64,000 nt of DNA from Paramicrobacterium agarici (GTDB lineage: Bacteria; Actinomycetota; Actinomycetes; Actinomycetales; Microbacteriaceae), in assembly GCF_002563955.1 (NCBI RefSeq), contig NZ_PDJE01000001.1, positions 1,054,001 through 1,118,000 on the forward strand, read 5' to 3'. The notes under the pieces are model-generated. The model made no database searches and had not been told where the DNA came from. It saw only the letters and a program-made list of their open reading frames with translations. Shown in pieces: positions 44,198 through 52,920 of this stretch. Every line of letters begins with the position of its first letter. Within the stretch, counting starts at the first letter, position 1. The position numbers and the translations under genes were made by a program.

Positions 44198-45045
44198 CCG
44201 TTGTTCAGCTTCCACAGTCACCGACCGAGACGCGCCGGCGACAGCATCCGTATGGCCTCTATGCCGCACTCGCTGTGACCGCGTTCTTCGTCGTCGCGCT
44301 CGTCGCGCCGCAGGCTCTCGCCACGCACGACCCCTTCGCGCTCGCGCTGCACGACGCACTGCAGCCGCCAAGCCTCACGCACTGGTTCGGCACAGACGAG
44401 CAGGGCCGCGACCTGTACAGTCGGGTCGTCTTCGGGGCGCGCGAGTCACTGCTGATTGGCGCAGGCGCTACAGCCGTGAGCATGACGCTCGCGCTGATTC
44501 TGGGCGCGGCCGCGTCGCTCGGCGGACGCGTGGTCGGCGCGGTTGCCGCGCGGGTGATTGAGATTCAGTTCGCCTTTCCGACGCTGCTTCTCGCCCTCTT
44601 GCTCGTCGCGATCGCGGGGCCGTCAGCCATGTCGCAGGTGTTCGCCGTCGCCATCGGAACAGCGCCGGGCTACGCGCGGATGGTGCGCGCGCAGATTCTC
44701 GCCGCGAAGACGGGCGGCTACGTTGAGGCCGCGACGGCACTGGGACACTCGCGCGGACGCATTCTCGCGAGGCACATCATTCCGAACGCTGTGCGGCCGC
44801 TCGTCGCGGTGATCGCGATGTCGGTCGGGCAGTCGATCGTCTGGGCATCGAGCCTGTCATTCCTCGGTCTCGGGGTTGCGCCGCCCTCGCCCGAGTGGGG
44901 CGCTCTGCTCGAAGCCGGCCGGCTCTACATCACGCACGCACCATGGCTCACCGTCATGCCCGGCCTCGTGATCGTCGTGATCGCGATCACCGCCACGACC
45001 ATCGGCCAGCACGTGCAGCGAGCGCTGGAAAGGGGAGAGAAATGA
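44194..45045 (+). CDS. ABC transporter permease (DppC type)
   Basis: This 283-residue membrane protein has an N-terminal DppC-like helix, GTDEQGRDLYSRVVFGAR and the EAA-type loop EAATALGHSRGRILARHIIP. A longer open frame extends far upstream but is out of phase with the real gene before it; the ATG at 44194 overlaps that gene's stop. Its own end overlaps the ATPase gene by four bases. Confidence 0.9.
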   Translation: MTVVQLPQSPTETRRRQHPYGLYAALAVTAFFVVALVAPQALATHDPFALALHDALQPPSLTHWFGTDEQGRDLYSRVVFGARESLLIGAGATAVSMTLALILGAAASLGGRVVGAVAARVIEIQFAFPTLLLALLLVAIAGPSAMSQVFAVAIGTAPGYARMVRAQILAAKTGGYVEAATALGHSRGRILARHIIPNAVRPLVAVIAMSVGQSIVWASSLSFLGLGVAPPSPEWGALLEAGRLYITHAPWLTVMPGLVIVVIAITATTIGQHVQRALERGEK

Positions 45046-46769
45046 CAAACACAGTGGCGGTGACGGATGCTGCGCCGCACTCCGAGGCGCCAGACGACGT
45101 GGTGCTGCGGGCCCGCGGCCTGAATGTTGGATTCAACCGCGCAGGCCAACGTCGGCAGGTGGTGCACGACGTCTCGTTCGAGCTGCGTCGCGGGGAGTGC
45201 CTCGCGATCGTCGGAGAATCGGGATCGGGCAAGTCGGTCACCGCGCGCACTCTCGTCGGGCTCACCGGCGCTGGCGCTCACGTCGACGCCGGCGAGCTGC
45301 GCCTGGGCGGGGCGACCGCGGCAGATCGGCACGATCTCACGCGCACGAGCGAGAGGCAGTGGCGGGCACTTCGCGGGCGACGCATCGGGTTCGTGCTGCA
45401 AGACGCTCTCGTCTCGCTCGACCCGCTGCGCCCGGTCGGCGCCGAGATCGAGGAGGCACTGCGTCTGCACGGCTGGCGCAGGGGAGACGACCGGCGGCGC
45501 AAGACCATCGAGCTTCTCGACGCCGTCGGCGTACCGCAGCCGCAGCAGCGTGCGAAGCAGCGCCCCGACGAACTCTCGGGTGGGCTGCGTCAGCGCGCCC
45601 TCATCGCATCGGCGCTCGCCCTCGATCCCGAGCTGATCATCGCCGACGAACCGACGACGGCGCTCGACGTCACGGTACAGGCGCAGGTGCTCGCGCTCCT
45701 TGCCGACACCAAACGTCGCGGCGTCGCGCAGATCCTGATCAGCCACGACCTCTCGGTCGTCGCAGAACTCGCCGACCAGATCGCGGTGATGACGGAGGGA
45801 CGCATCGTCGAGGCAGGGCCAGCTGCTCGGGTGCTGAGCGACCCGCAGCATCCGTATACCCGCCGCCTTCTCGACGCCGTGCCCGGCCCGCACACGAGAG
45901 GCTCGCGGCTGAGTGACGCGCGGCCGGCGATCGCGCAGCGGCACGCGCATCACGACGACGCGGGCACCGGGCCCGTGCTCGAGGCGCGCGGGCTGGTCAA
46001 GCGGTTTCCGCGTCCGGACGGGTCGGTCGCGACCGCCGTTGACGGTGTGTCATTCGCTCTCGAGCGCGGCCAGACGCTCGGCATTGTGGGGGAGTCCGGC
46101 TCGGGCAAGAGCACAACAGCGCGCATGGCGCTTGCGCTCACGGTGCCGGACGCGGGTGACGTGATGCTGGGCGGCCGGGAATGGACGCGCGTGAGCGAGC
46201 GCCGCCGCCGGCCGCTACGGCCCCGCATCTCGGTCGTCTATCAAGACCCACTGAGCTCGTTCGACCCGCGGTGGAACACCGAGCGCATTCTTCTCGACGC
46301 GCTGCCCGCGAGTACGGCTCGTGCCGAGAGGGGCGAGCGCGTTCGCGAGCTCGTGCGGCAGGTGGGACTGACGGATGCTGTGCTGCAGAGGTTTCCGCTC
46401 ACGCTCTCGGGTGGGCAGCGGCAGCGCATCGCGATTGCACGTGCACTGGCGCCGTCGCCGCAAGTGCTCGTGCTCGATGAGGCCGTGTCCGCGCTCGATG
46501 TCTCGGTGCAGGCGCAGATTCTCGACCTGCTCGACGACCTGAAGCAGCAGCTCGGGCTGAGCTACCTGTTCATCTCGCATGATCTCGGCGTGATCGCCCA
46601 CGTGAGCGACGACGTGCTCGTCATGAAAGACGGCCGTGTCGTCGAGCACGGCTCTGTCGAGCAGATCTTCACGGCATCTCAGCACCCGTACACCGCACAA
46701 CTTGTCGGTGCGACGCACGTCGCGGCGCGACAGCATCCGGAATCTGTATCGATCTCCGGCCTCACATAA
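45042..46769 (+). CDS. Fused dual ATP-binding ABC protein (DppD-DppF type)
   Basis: This 575-residue protein holds two complete nucleotide-binding domains in tandem. Each has a Walker A (GESGSGKSVTAR and GESGSGKSTTAR), a signature (LSGGLRQR and LSGGQRQR), a Walker B (IIADEP and LVLDEA) and a switch His (ISHDL, twice). The fusion supplies both ATPases for the two permeases upstream. The start at 45042 is preceded by AGGGGAGAG. Confidence 0.92.
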   Translation: MTNTVAVTDAAPHSEAPDDVVLRARGLNVGFNRAGQRRQVVHDVSFELRRGECLAIVGESGSGKSVTARTLVGLTGAGAHVDAGELRLGGATAADRHDLTRTSERQWRALRGRRIGFVLQDALVSLDPLRPVGAEIEEALRLHGWRRGDDRRRKTIELLDAVGVPQPQQRAKQRPDELSGGLRQRALIASALALDPELIIADEPTTALDVTVQAQVLALLADTKRRGVAQILISHDLSVVAELADQIAVMTEGRIVEAGPAARVLSDPQHPYTRRLLDAVPGPHTRGSRLSDARPAIAQRHAHHDDAGTGPVLEARGLVKRFPRPDGSVATAVDGVSFALERGQTLGIVGESGSGKSTTARMALALTVPDAGDVMLGGREWTRVSERRRRPLRPRISVVYQDPLSSFDPRWNTERILLDALPASTARAERGERVRELVRQVGLTDAVLQRFPLTLSGGQRQRIAIARALAPSPQVLVLDEAVSALDVSVQAQILDLLDDLKQQLGLSYLFISHDLGVIAHVSDDVLVMKDGRVVEHGSVEQIFTASQHPYTAQLVGATHVAARQHPESVSISGLT

Positions 46770-46801
46770 CCCCAACCGCAGAGCTCAGAAGGAGCACGAC
46801 A

Positions 46802-48193
46802 ATGACCGATGACGCCCAGACGACGCCGACCAGACCACTGCTGTTCAACGCCTTCGTCATGAACACGAACTCGCACATTCAGCACGGTCAATGGCGCAGG
46901 CCGGATGCTGGTCAGACGGAGTTCAACGACGTCGACACCTGGATCAACCTCGCCAAGCTGCTCGAGGCGGCGAAATTCGACGGCATGTTCTTCGCCGACG
47001 TGACGGGCCTGTACGGTGACGCCGATGCGCCGTACGACGTCTACGTGAACGAGGGACTGCAGATTCCGAGCAACGACCCCACGGTGCTGCTCAGCGCACT
47101 CGCCGTGAATACGACGCATCTCGGCCTGGCGCTCACCTCGAACGTGATGCAGAGCCATCCGTTCCACTTCGCCAGGCAGATCTCGACGCTCGACCACATC
47201 ACGCGCGGACGCGTCGCCTGGAACATTGTCACGGGCATGCAAGACAACGGCGCCCGCAACTTCGGTCTCGAGCGGCTCGTCGACCACGATGAGCGATACG
47301 AGTGGGCGGAGGAGTACGTCGACGTCGTCTACAAACTGTGGGAGGGGTCGTGGGACGACGATGCGCTGTTGAAGGACCGCTCCGGCGCATACTCGGATGT
47401 GTCGAAGGTGCACAAGATTCACCACACGAGCAAGCGGTACAGCGTTGAGGGTCCGCACCTGCCGTCGCCATCGCCACAGCGTACCCCGGTGCTGTATCAG
47501 GCGGGGTCGTCAGTTGCCGGGCGCCGGTTCGCGGCGCGCAACGCCGAGGCGACGTTCATCGTCGCGCCGAGCCCCGAGATCGCCCGCCAGCAGATCGATG
47601 AGACGCGCGCGCTCGCCGTGGAGTTCGGGAGGAAGCCAGAAGACATCACGTTCTTTCAGGGGCTGAGCTTCATCATCGGCGACACGCAAGAAGAAGCCGA
47701 GGCGAAGGCAGACGAGTACTTTAAGTACGTCTCTGTCGAAGGCTATGCGGCGCACTCGGCGATCGTCGACCCGGAGGGCCGCGTGTACCCGCCGGAGACA
47801 CCGCTGAAGGACGTGCAGACGAACTCGGCCCGCGGGTTTGTGGAGTGGGTGTCGCGGTACATCACGGACCGCGAGCCGGTCGTCGGCGACCTCGTGCGAC
47901 TGCGCGCTCGAGAGAGCACGATCATCGGCACACCCGAGACGATCGCAGACGAACTGGAGATCTGGCAGGCCGCGGGGGTCGACGGCATCAACGTGATCAA
48001 CTGGGTGATCCCCGGTTCGTTCGAGGAGTTCGCCGACAAGGTGCTTCCCGTGCTGCGCGAGCGGGGGCTGGCGAAGACGGAGTACGCAGACGGGACGCTG
48101 CGCGAGAAGCTGTTCGGTCAGGCGCGGCTCAACGATCGTCACCCGGCGGCGCGCTACCGCGGTGCGTTCAGCGAGGTTCCGGCCAGCGTCTAG
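46802..48193 (+). CDS. NtaA/DmoA-type FMNH2-dependent monooxygenase
   Basis: This 463-residue member of the nitrilotriacetate/DszA/SnaA branch of luciferase-like enzymes has ARQISTLDHITRGRVAWNIVTG, YEWAEEYVDVVYKLWEGSW and LYQAGSSVAGRRFAARNAE. These enzymes need FMNH2 from a separate flavin reductase, which is not in this operon. It lies 32 bases after the ATPase gene with AAGGAG upstream. Known relatives oxidise organosulfur, aminopolycarboxylate or sulfide substrates; which applies here is open. Confidence 0.9.
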   Translation: MTDDAQTTPTRPLLFNAFVMNTNSHIQHGQWRRPDAGQTEFNDVDTWINLAKLLEAAKFDGMFFADVTGLYGDADAPYDVYVNEGLQIPSNDPTVLLSALAVNTTHLGLALTSNVMQSHPFHFARQISTLDHITRGRVAWNIVTGMQDNGARNFGLERLVDHDERYEWAEEYVDVVYKLWEGSWDDDALLKDRSGAYSDVSKVHKIHHTSKRYSVEGPHLPSPSPQRTPVLYQAGSSVAGRRFAARNAEATFIVAPSPEIARQQIDETRALAVEFGRKPEDITFFQGLSFIIGDTQEEAEAKADEYFKYVSVEGYAAHSAIVDPEGRVYPPETPLKDVQTNSARGFVEWVSRYITDREPVVGDLVRLRARESTIIGTPETIADELEIWQAAGVDGINVINWVIPGSFEEFADKVLPVLRERGLAKTEYADGTLREKLFGQARLNDRHPAARYRGAFSEVPASV

Positions 48194-48203
48194 TCCGCAC
48201 GTT

Positions 48204-48243
48204 CGCGGGTCTCCGCATCGACAATCGGTGCGGGGACCTCGCG
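48204..48243. terminator. Bidirectional terminator
   Basis: The arms CGCGGGTC-TCCGCA and TGCGGGGACCTCGCG form a near-perfect hairpin between two convergent genes, the monooxygenase and the helicase, 10 and 4 bases from their ends. Confidence 0.65.
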
Positions 48244-48246
48244 TCG

Positions 48247-50052
48247 TCAGTGGCGGGGCTTGCGCGGCTTACGCGTGGGGCGGTCGTCGTCTTTCCACCC
48301 GCCGTCGCGCTTGCCGTCGCGGTCGTACGATCCTCGCTTGCCGCCGCGAGCGCCGTCGCGCTTGCGGCCTCCGAACTTGTCGGGCTTGATGTCGATCGGC
48401 ACGCCGCTCACGCGCGTATTCGCGACCTTCGTGAAGAAGTCCTTCGGCAGATCGGCGGGCAGTTCGACGACAGAGAAGTCCAGACGGATGTCGATCGCCC
48501 CGAAATCGTCGCGGCCTAGACCGCCCTCGTTTGCGAGCGCCCCGACGATCTGGCGCGGCCCCGCGTGCTGACGACGGCCGACCTCGATGCGATACGGCGC
48601 CATGGGCTTCGACGAACGCTTGCGGCGCTCGGCCCCGTCGGCATTGCGCTGCTTCGTGTTGCGGTCGTCGCGCGCGAGCTTCACCTCGTCTTCGGGCGAC
48701 AGCAGCAGCGGAGTCTCGCCCTGCGCGACGACGGCAAGCGCCGCAGCGACGTCGGCCTCGGGAACATCGTGGTGCGACACGTAGTGCCCGATGATGTCGC
48801 GGAACGCGTCAATGCGCTTCACCTGGTTGAGCGCCTCGGTGATGGCATCGTCGAAGCGCGCCAGGCGCGTGACGTTTACTTCGTCGACGCTCGGCAGCTG
48901 CATCTGCTCGAGCGGCTGACGTGTCGCCTTCTCGATGGCGCCGAGCAGGCGTCGCTCGCGCGGCGTGACGAAGCTGATCGCGCTCCCGCTGCGTCCGGCG
49001 CGACCGGTGCGACCGATGCGGTGCACGTATGACTCCGTGTCGATCGGAATGTCGAAGTTGACGACGTGGCTGATGCGGTCGACGTCGAGGCCTCGAGCGG
49101 CAACATCGGTAGCAACGAGAATGTCGAGCTTGCCCGACTTCAGCTGGCCGACCGTGCGCTCACGCTGTGCTTGAGCGACATCGCCGCTGATCGCCGCAGC
49201 CGAGTACCCGCGCGCCCTCAGCTTCTCGGCAAGCGTCTCCGTCTCGTTCTTCGTGCGAACGAAGACGATCATGCCGTCAAAGTTCTCGACCTCGAGGATG
49301 CGGGTGAGGGCGTCGACCTTCTGCGGGTACGACACGAGAAGATAGCGTTGCGTCGTGTTCGCCGACGTCGTCGTCTTGCTCTTGACCGTGATCTCTTCAG
49401 CATCCCTCAGATACTGCTTCGAAATACGGCGGATTTGCGCGGGCATCGTCGCCGAGAACAGGGCGACCTGCTTCTCGTCCGGCGTCTCGGCGAGAATCGT
49501 CTCGACGTCTTCGGCGAAGCCCATCTTGAGCATCTCGTCTGCCTCGTCGAGCACGAGGTACTTGAGTTCCGAGAGGTCGAGAGTGCCCTTCGCGATGTGA
49601 TCCATGATTCGCCCGGGGGTGCCGACGACGACGTGCACGCCGCGGCGCAGCGCCGAAAGCTGAACGCCGTATGCCTGGCCGCCGTAGACGGGCAGAACGT
49701 GCACGCCGGTGAGGTGCGCCGCGTACTGCTCGAACGATTCGCAGACCTGCAGTGCAAGTTCGCGGGTCGGCGACAGCACGAGAGCCTGCGGCGCCTTTTG
49801 TGTCTTGTCGAGGCGCGAGAGGATCGGAAGTGCGAACGCGGCGGTCTTTCCGGTACCGGTCTGTGCGAGACCGACGACGTCACGGCCCTCGAGCAGCGTC
49901 GGAATCGTCGCCTCCTGAATGGCGGAGGGTGTCTCGTAGCCGACATCTCGCACGGCCTTCAGCACAGCATCGCTGAGCCCGAGATCGGCGAATGTCGTCT
50001 GGGCGGGCGCGGCCGACTCGTCCGCGGGCGCAGCGGTGTCTGAAGAAGTCAT
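48247..50052 (-). CDS. DEAD-box ATP-dependent RNA helicase (DeaD/CsdA-like)
   Basis: This 601-residue helicase has a Q motif (20-47), AQTGTGKT (63-70), PTRELA (95-100), DEAD (169-172), SAT (200-202) and HRIGRTGR. The last third has a DbpA-type RNA-binding domain (RIEVGRRQHAGPRQIVGAL) and a basic Lys/Arg/Gly/Asp-rich tail. It probably remodels ribosomal or structured RNA, as in cold-shock helicases. Two CTCGCGA elements lie just upstream (50085-50122). Confidence 0.93.
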   Translation of the reverse strand: MTSSDTAAPADESAAPAQTTFADLGLSDAVLKAVRDVGYETPSAIQEATIPTLLEGRDVVGLAQTGTGKTAAFALPILSRLDKTQKAPQALVLSPTRELALQVCESFEQYAAHLTGVHVLPVYGGQAYGVQLSALRRGVHVVVGTPGRIMDHIAKGTLDLSELKYLVLDEADEMLKMGFAEDVETILAETPDEKQVALFSATMPAQIRRISKQYLRDAEEITVKSKTTTSANTTQRYLLVSYPQKVDALTRILEVENFDGMIVFVRTKNETETLAEKLRARGYSAAAISGDVAQAQRERTVGQLKSGKLDILVATDVAARGLDVDRISHVVNFDIPIDTESYVHRIGRTGRAGRSGSAISFVTPRERRLLGAIEKATRQPLEQMQLPSVDEVNVTRLARFDDAITEALNQVKRIDAFRDIIGHYVSHHDVPEADVAAALAVVAQGETPLLLSPEDEVKLARDDRNTKQRNADGAERRKRSSKPMAPYRIEVGRRQHAGPRQIVGALANEGGLGRDDFGAIDIRLDFSVVELPADLPKDFFTKVANTRVSGVPIDIKPDKFGGRKRDGARGGKRGSYDRDGKRDGGWKDDDRPTRKPRKPRH

Positions 50053-50084
50053 TGAAACAACGGTACTCGCCCGGGCGGCTCGAT

Positions 50085-50122
50085 TCTCGCGAGATTCTGC
50101 CGATGGGGTCGATTTCTCGCGA
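50085..50122. promoter_or_regulatory. Repeated CTCGCGA elements upstream of the helicase
   Basis: The perfect palindrome TCTCGCGAGA (50085-50094) and a related TTCTCGCGAA (centred near 50119) lie about 30 bases apart in the leader/promoter region. They may be an operator pair or an RNA hairpin. No regulator is evident. Confidence 0.3.
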
Positions 50123-50179
50123 ATTCGAGCCCTTACGAGGCAGATTCCCAGCCAGGGGAGCGGATGCTGTCGCGCGCTG

Positions 50180-51007
50180 CTACGTCAGGTGGTCGTTCGC
50201 GCCGCTCGTCCACGCGACATACCGCTGCGCGGATCGCTCGACGATCGCCTCGGCATCTGGTCCTGCGCTCGCACCGAAGTTGTTGTAGAGCACATCGAAC
50301 CGGTAGCGCTTCACGAAGTCGGCCATGCGCCGAATCACCGCTGGCGAGAGCGGGATGCGATTGGGGTAGCTGCGCAGAAACGTGACGTTGCCGTCGGGCG
50401 TTGGAAAGATGGCGTCGCCCGCGAACAGTACGCCCCTGCCGTCTGCGCCGTCGGCCCAGTGCGCAATCGTGCTGCCTGGAAAGTGCCCGCCGATTTGATC
50501 GAGGCGAATGCCGGGGAGCACATCGAAAGCGTCGGTCCAGACGCGAACAGCGTCCGGGCGGTAACCGAGCCACGCGGCATCCTTCTCGGCAACCCAGATC
50601 GGAGCATGGTCGAACGTTGCGCTCCACGCTGATTGCACGCCGTACATGTGCGGGTGGCTCGCCACGATGTGGTGGATGCCGCCAAGCTCGCGGACCCGCG
50701 CGATGGCAGCGTCGGAGATGAGCCCAGGCACGTCGAACAGCAGGTTCCCCTCGTCTGTCTCCACGAGCATGCCTTGCTGGGTGATGCCGACACCCGGTGC
50801 GCTGATTCCCCACAGGCGGTCGGCGACGCGTTCGATCTCGACGTGATGCCCAGAATCGCTCAACTCCTGAACGGTCGTCCAGCGCTGCCCCGTCGCAGGG
50901 ACATACTGTCGCTCGTCTTCGCAGATGGGGCACTGCGCGGGCGGCGTGGCCGAGGGAGCGTACTCGACGCCGCACGTCGCGCACAGCCAAAGATGCGGAT
51001 CGCTCAT
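50180..51007 (-). CDS. Rubredoxin-like zinc-ribbon plus MBL-fold protein
   Basis: This 275-residue protein has an N-terminal zinc ribbon or rubredoxin-like knuckle (Cys9, Cys12, Cys26, Cys29) and a metallo-beta-lactamase fold. The usual HxHxDH is HPHMYG (118-123) here, so two metal ligands are absent, while GGHFPGS and GDAIF are kept. The true start is the ATG at 51007. Such fusions occur in actinobacteria without a proven function; oxidoreductase or degenerate hydrolase roles are both possible. Confidence 0.8.
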   Translation of the reverse strand: MSDPHLWLCATCGVEYAPSATPPAQCPICEDERQYVPATGQRWTTVQELSDSGHHVEIERVADRLWGISAPGVGITQQGMLVETDEGNLLFDVPGLISDAAIARVRELGGIHHIVASHPHMYGVQSAWSATFDHAPIWVAEKDAAWLGYRPDAVRVWTDAFDVLPGIRLDQIGGHFPGSTIAHWADGADGRGVLFAGDAIFPTPDGNVTFLRSYPNRIPLSPAVIRRMADFVKRYRFDVLYNNFGASAGPDAEAIVERSAQRYVAWTSGANDHLT

Positions 51008-51070
51008 GCTCACATTGTTGCGTACCGCTCGTCGCTCTGTCACGCAGCTGGTGGGCGGAGCGCCTTGGCG

Positions 51071-51706
51071 TTATTGCGAGGGCAGCGGCGTGGGCGTCGA
51101 GGTGCTGTCCGTGTCTCCGCCGCTTCCGTCGGTGTCACCCGTTCCATCGGCGTCGCCTGTCCCGTCGCCGTCGGCGTCCCCTCCGTCGCTGTTTCCGTTT
51201 CCGTTGTTCCCGTTGCCGTTATTCCCGTTGTTGCCCTCTCCGTTATTTCCGTTGTTCTCCTTGTTCTTGCCGTTATTTTCTTTGGTGTCTTTGTCTTTCG
51301 GCCCCGTGTTCTCGCCGTCGCTGTCGTTTCCGCTGTTCCCGGAGTTGTCGGCGGGTGGTTCGGGTGCCGTGGGGGTCTGCGTCGGGCTCGGCGACGAGGG
51401 CGACTCGAGGTCGTCGCGAACCAGCTCGATCGTCACTTTGATGGCGGCTCCCCTCTCGGCGTCGATCGTGCCGTTGCCGAGCCCAGCGGTGAGCTGCGCC
51501 TCCAGCTTGTTGAGGGCGGCCAGCGCGGCGTCGGGGTCGTCTGCCGCGGCGGCGTCGGCGATCGCGAGCACGCTCTGCTGCATGCTTCGTGCTGTCTCGA
51601 CTGTGATGTCACCAGGCTGTGCCGTGCACCCGGTCATGAATCCAATGACGATCATGACGGTGCCGAAGGCTGTGACCTTCTGGGCTCGGCGACGACGAGT
51701 GGGCAT
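51071..51706 (-). CDS. Asn/Gly/Asp-rich lipoprotein paired with the kinase
   Basis: This 211-residue lipoprotein has lipobox MTGC (Cys about 27). A helical region of about 85 residues is followed by a Pro/Ser/Thr segment and then about 90 residues of Asn-Gly and Gly-Asp repeats with no predicted fold. Its ATG shares a base with the kinase stop, so the two are co-translated. The low-complexity tail should extend from the membrane surface. The function is unknown; a role with the kinase is inferred from coupling. Confidence 0.75.
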   Translation of the reverse strand: MPTRRRRAQKVTAFGTVMIVIGFMTGCTAQPGDITVETARSMQQSVLAIADAAAADDPDAALAALNKLEAQLTAGLGNGTIDAERGAAIKVTIELVRDDLESPSSPSPTQTPTAPEPPADNSGNSGNDSDGENTGPKDKDTKENNGKNKENNGNNGEGNNGNNGNGNNGNGNSDGGDADGDGTGDADGTGDTDGSGGDTDSTSTPTPLPSQ

Positions 51707-52920
51707 CACGGGGTGACCTCCTGCATGAGCCGGTCGAGGTGCGTCGAAAGCGGGTCGGGAAGTGCGGGCAGATCGGGTGGTGGAGCTGTCTGACCCAGCT
51801 GGATCATTGGCCAGATGACCATGCCGGCGATCGCTATCGCTACGATCAGCACGAGCAGAGCCACGAGAATCCATCGCCAGGCCGGCAGGCCACGGCGGGT
51901 CTCGTTCGCCTTTGCCGCCGAGCGCTCGCTCGAGGAATCGGTCGTGGGCTCCTCGTCGGTGCGCGGTGCAGCCTCGACCTGCTCCTCGTGCTGGTCGAGC
52001 ACCATGGTGGGTGTATCGCGGGGCAGTTCATCGGTGTCGACGCCGAGGGCGCTCGCCGCCATTGTCGAATCGGCATCGTTCGCGCCCATTCCGCTGACCC
52101 TCGATGCCACGTCTCGCGCTGTCGGCCGTTCGGCGGGATCGAGAGCCGTCATCGCGGTGAGCAGCGATTTCCATTCGTATCCGACCGAACCCGGTATTTC
52201 CGGCGGGTCGCTCAACCGAGCGAACAGGGCTTCACGCTTGTCGGCCTGAGCGTACGCGCGGTGACCGGTGAGTGCTTCGCAGAGCACGAGGCCCAGCGCG
52301 TAGATATCGGCGGGCGCGGCAGGGTCAGCGCCTCGCACCTGTTCTGGGGCGAGGTATGCCGCGGTGCCGACGAGGAGTCCCGGAGTCGTGACTCGGGCAG
52401 AGTCGATCAGGTACGCGATGCCGAAATCTGCAAGTTTTGCCCGGAACGCGGGCTCGGCCATCGGAGCTGGTGTCAAGAGGATGTTCGAGGGCTTGATGTC
52501 GCGGTGCACGATGCGCGCGTCGTGCACGACGTGCAGCGCTTCTGCGAGATCGAGCGCCATGGCTGCGACCGCGTCGCTCGGCAGAGGAGCGTCCTCGATG
52601 CGCTGCGCGAGCGTCGGTCCGGAGACGTACTCCATGACCAGGTACGCGCCATCTTCAGCATCCACATTCGCGTCGAAAAGGGTGACGAGGGCGTGGTGGT
52701 TCAGCGAAGCGAGCACGCGCGTCTCTGACGTCTTGCGTGCAGCATCCGCCGGTTCTGCGGCTGCGGGGGAGAAGAATTTTATGGCGACGGTTCGGCCGAG
52801 AGATTCGTCAACGGCGCGGTAGACCGTGGCCATTCCTCCCGTGCCGATCCGTTCTTCAAGGCGGTAACGGCCATCCACGAGTTCCCCCGTCTTGCGCGAA
52901 GAGGCGATGGCGTCGGTCAT
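51706..52920 (-). CDS. Membrane-bound Ser/Thr protein kinase (PknB-like)
   Basis: This 404-residue Hanks-type kinase has glycine loop GTGGMATVY, Lys48 in AIK, HRDIKPSN with Asp141, DFG (165-167) and APEQ. A linker leads to one transmembrane helix (349-373), and only about 30 residues lie outside, with no PASTA domains. AAGGAGG precedes the ATG. Signal sensing may therefore depend on the lipoprotein encoded by the coupled gene downstream (inference). Confidence 0.92.
   Translation of the reverse strand: MTDAIASSRKTGELVDGRYRLEERIGTGGMATVYRAVDESLGRTVAIKFFSPAAAEPADAARKTSETRVLASLNHHALVTLFDANVDAEDGAYLVMEYVSGPTLAQRIEDAPLPSDAVAAMALDLAEALHVVHDARIVHRDIKPSNILLTPAPMAEPAFRAKLADFGIAYLIDSARVTTPGLLVGTAAYLAPEQVRGADPAAPADIYALGLVLCEALTGHRAYAQADKREALFARLSDPPEIPGSVGYEWKSLLTAMTALDPAERPTARDVASRVSGMGANDADSTMAASALGVDTDELPRDTPTMVLDQHEEQVEAAPRTDEEPTTDSSSERSAAKANETRRGLPAWRWILVALLVLIVAIAIAGMVIWPMIQLGQTAPPPDLPALPDPLSTHLDRLMQEVTP

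Noticed and set aside
48247..50043. Long plus-strand frames opposite the DEAD-box helicase (such as 49066-50043)
   Set aside because: They are antisense to a gene with every helicase motif intact, and their products lack any domain.
51100..51350. Tandem DNA repeat or CRISPR-like array in the low-complexity stretch
   Set aside because: The repeats are short, irregular and in frame with the Asn/Gly/Asp-rich lipoprotein. No constant repeat with variable spacers exists.
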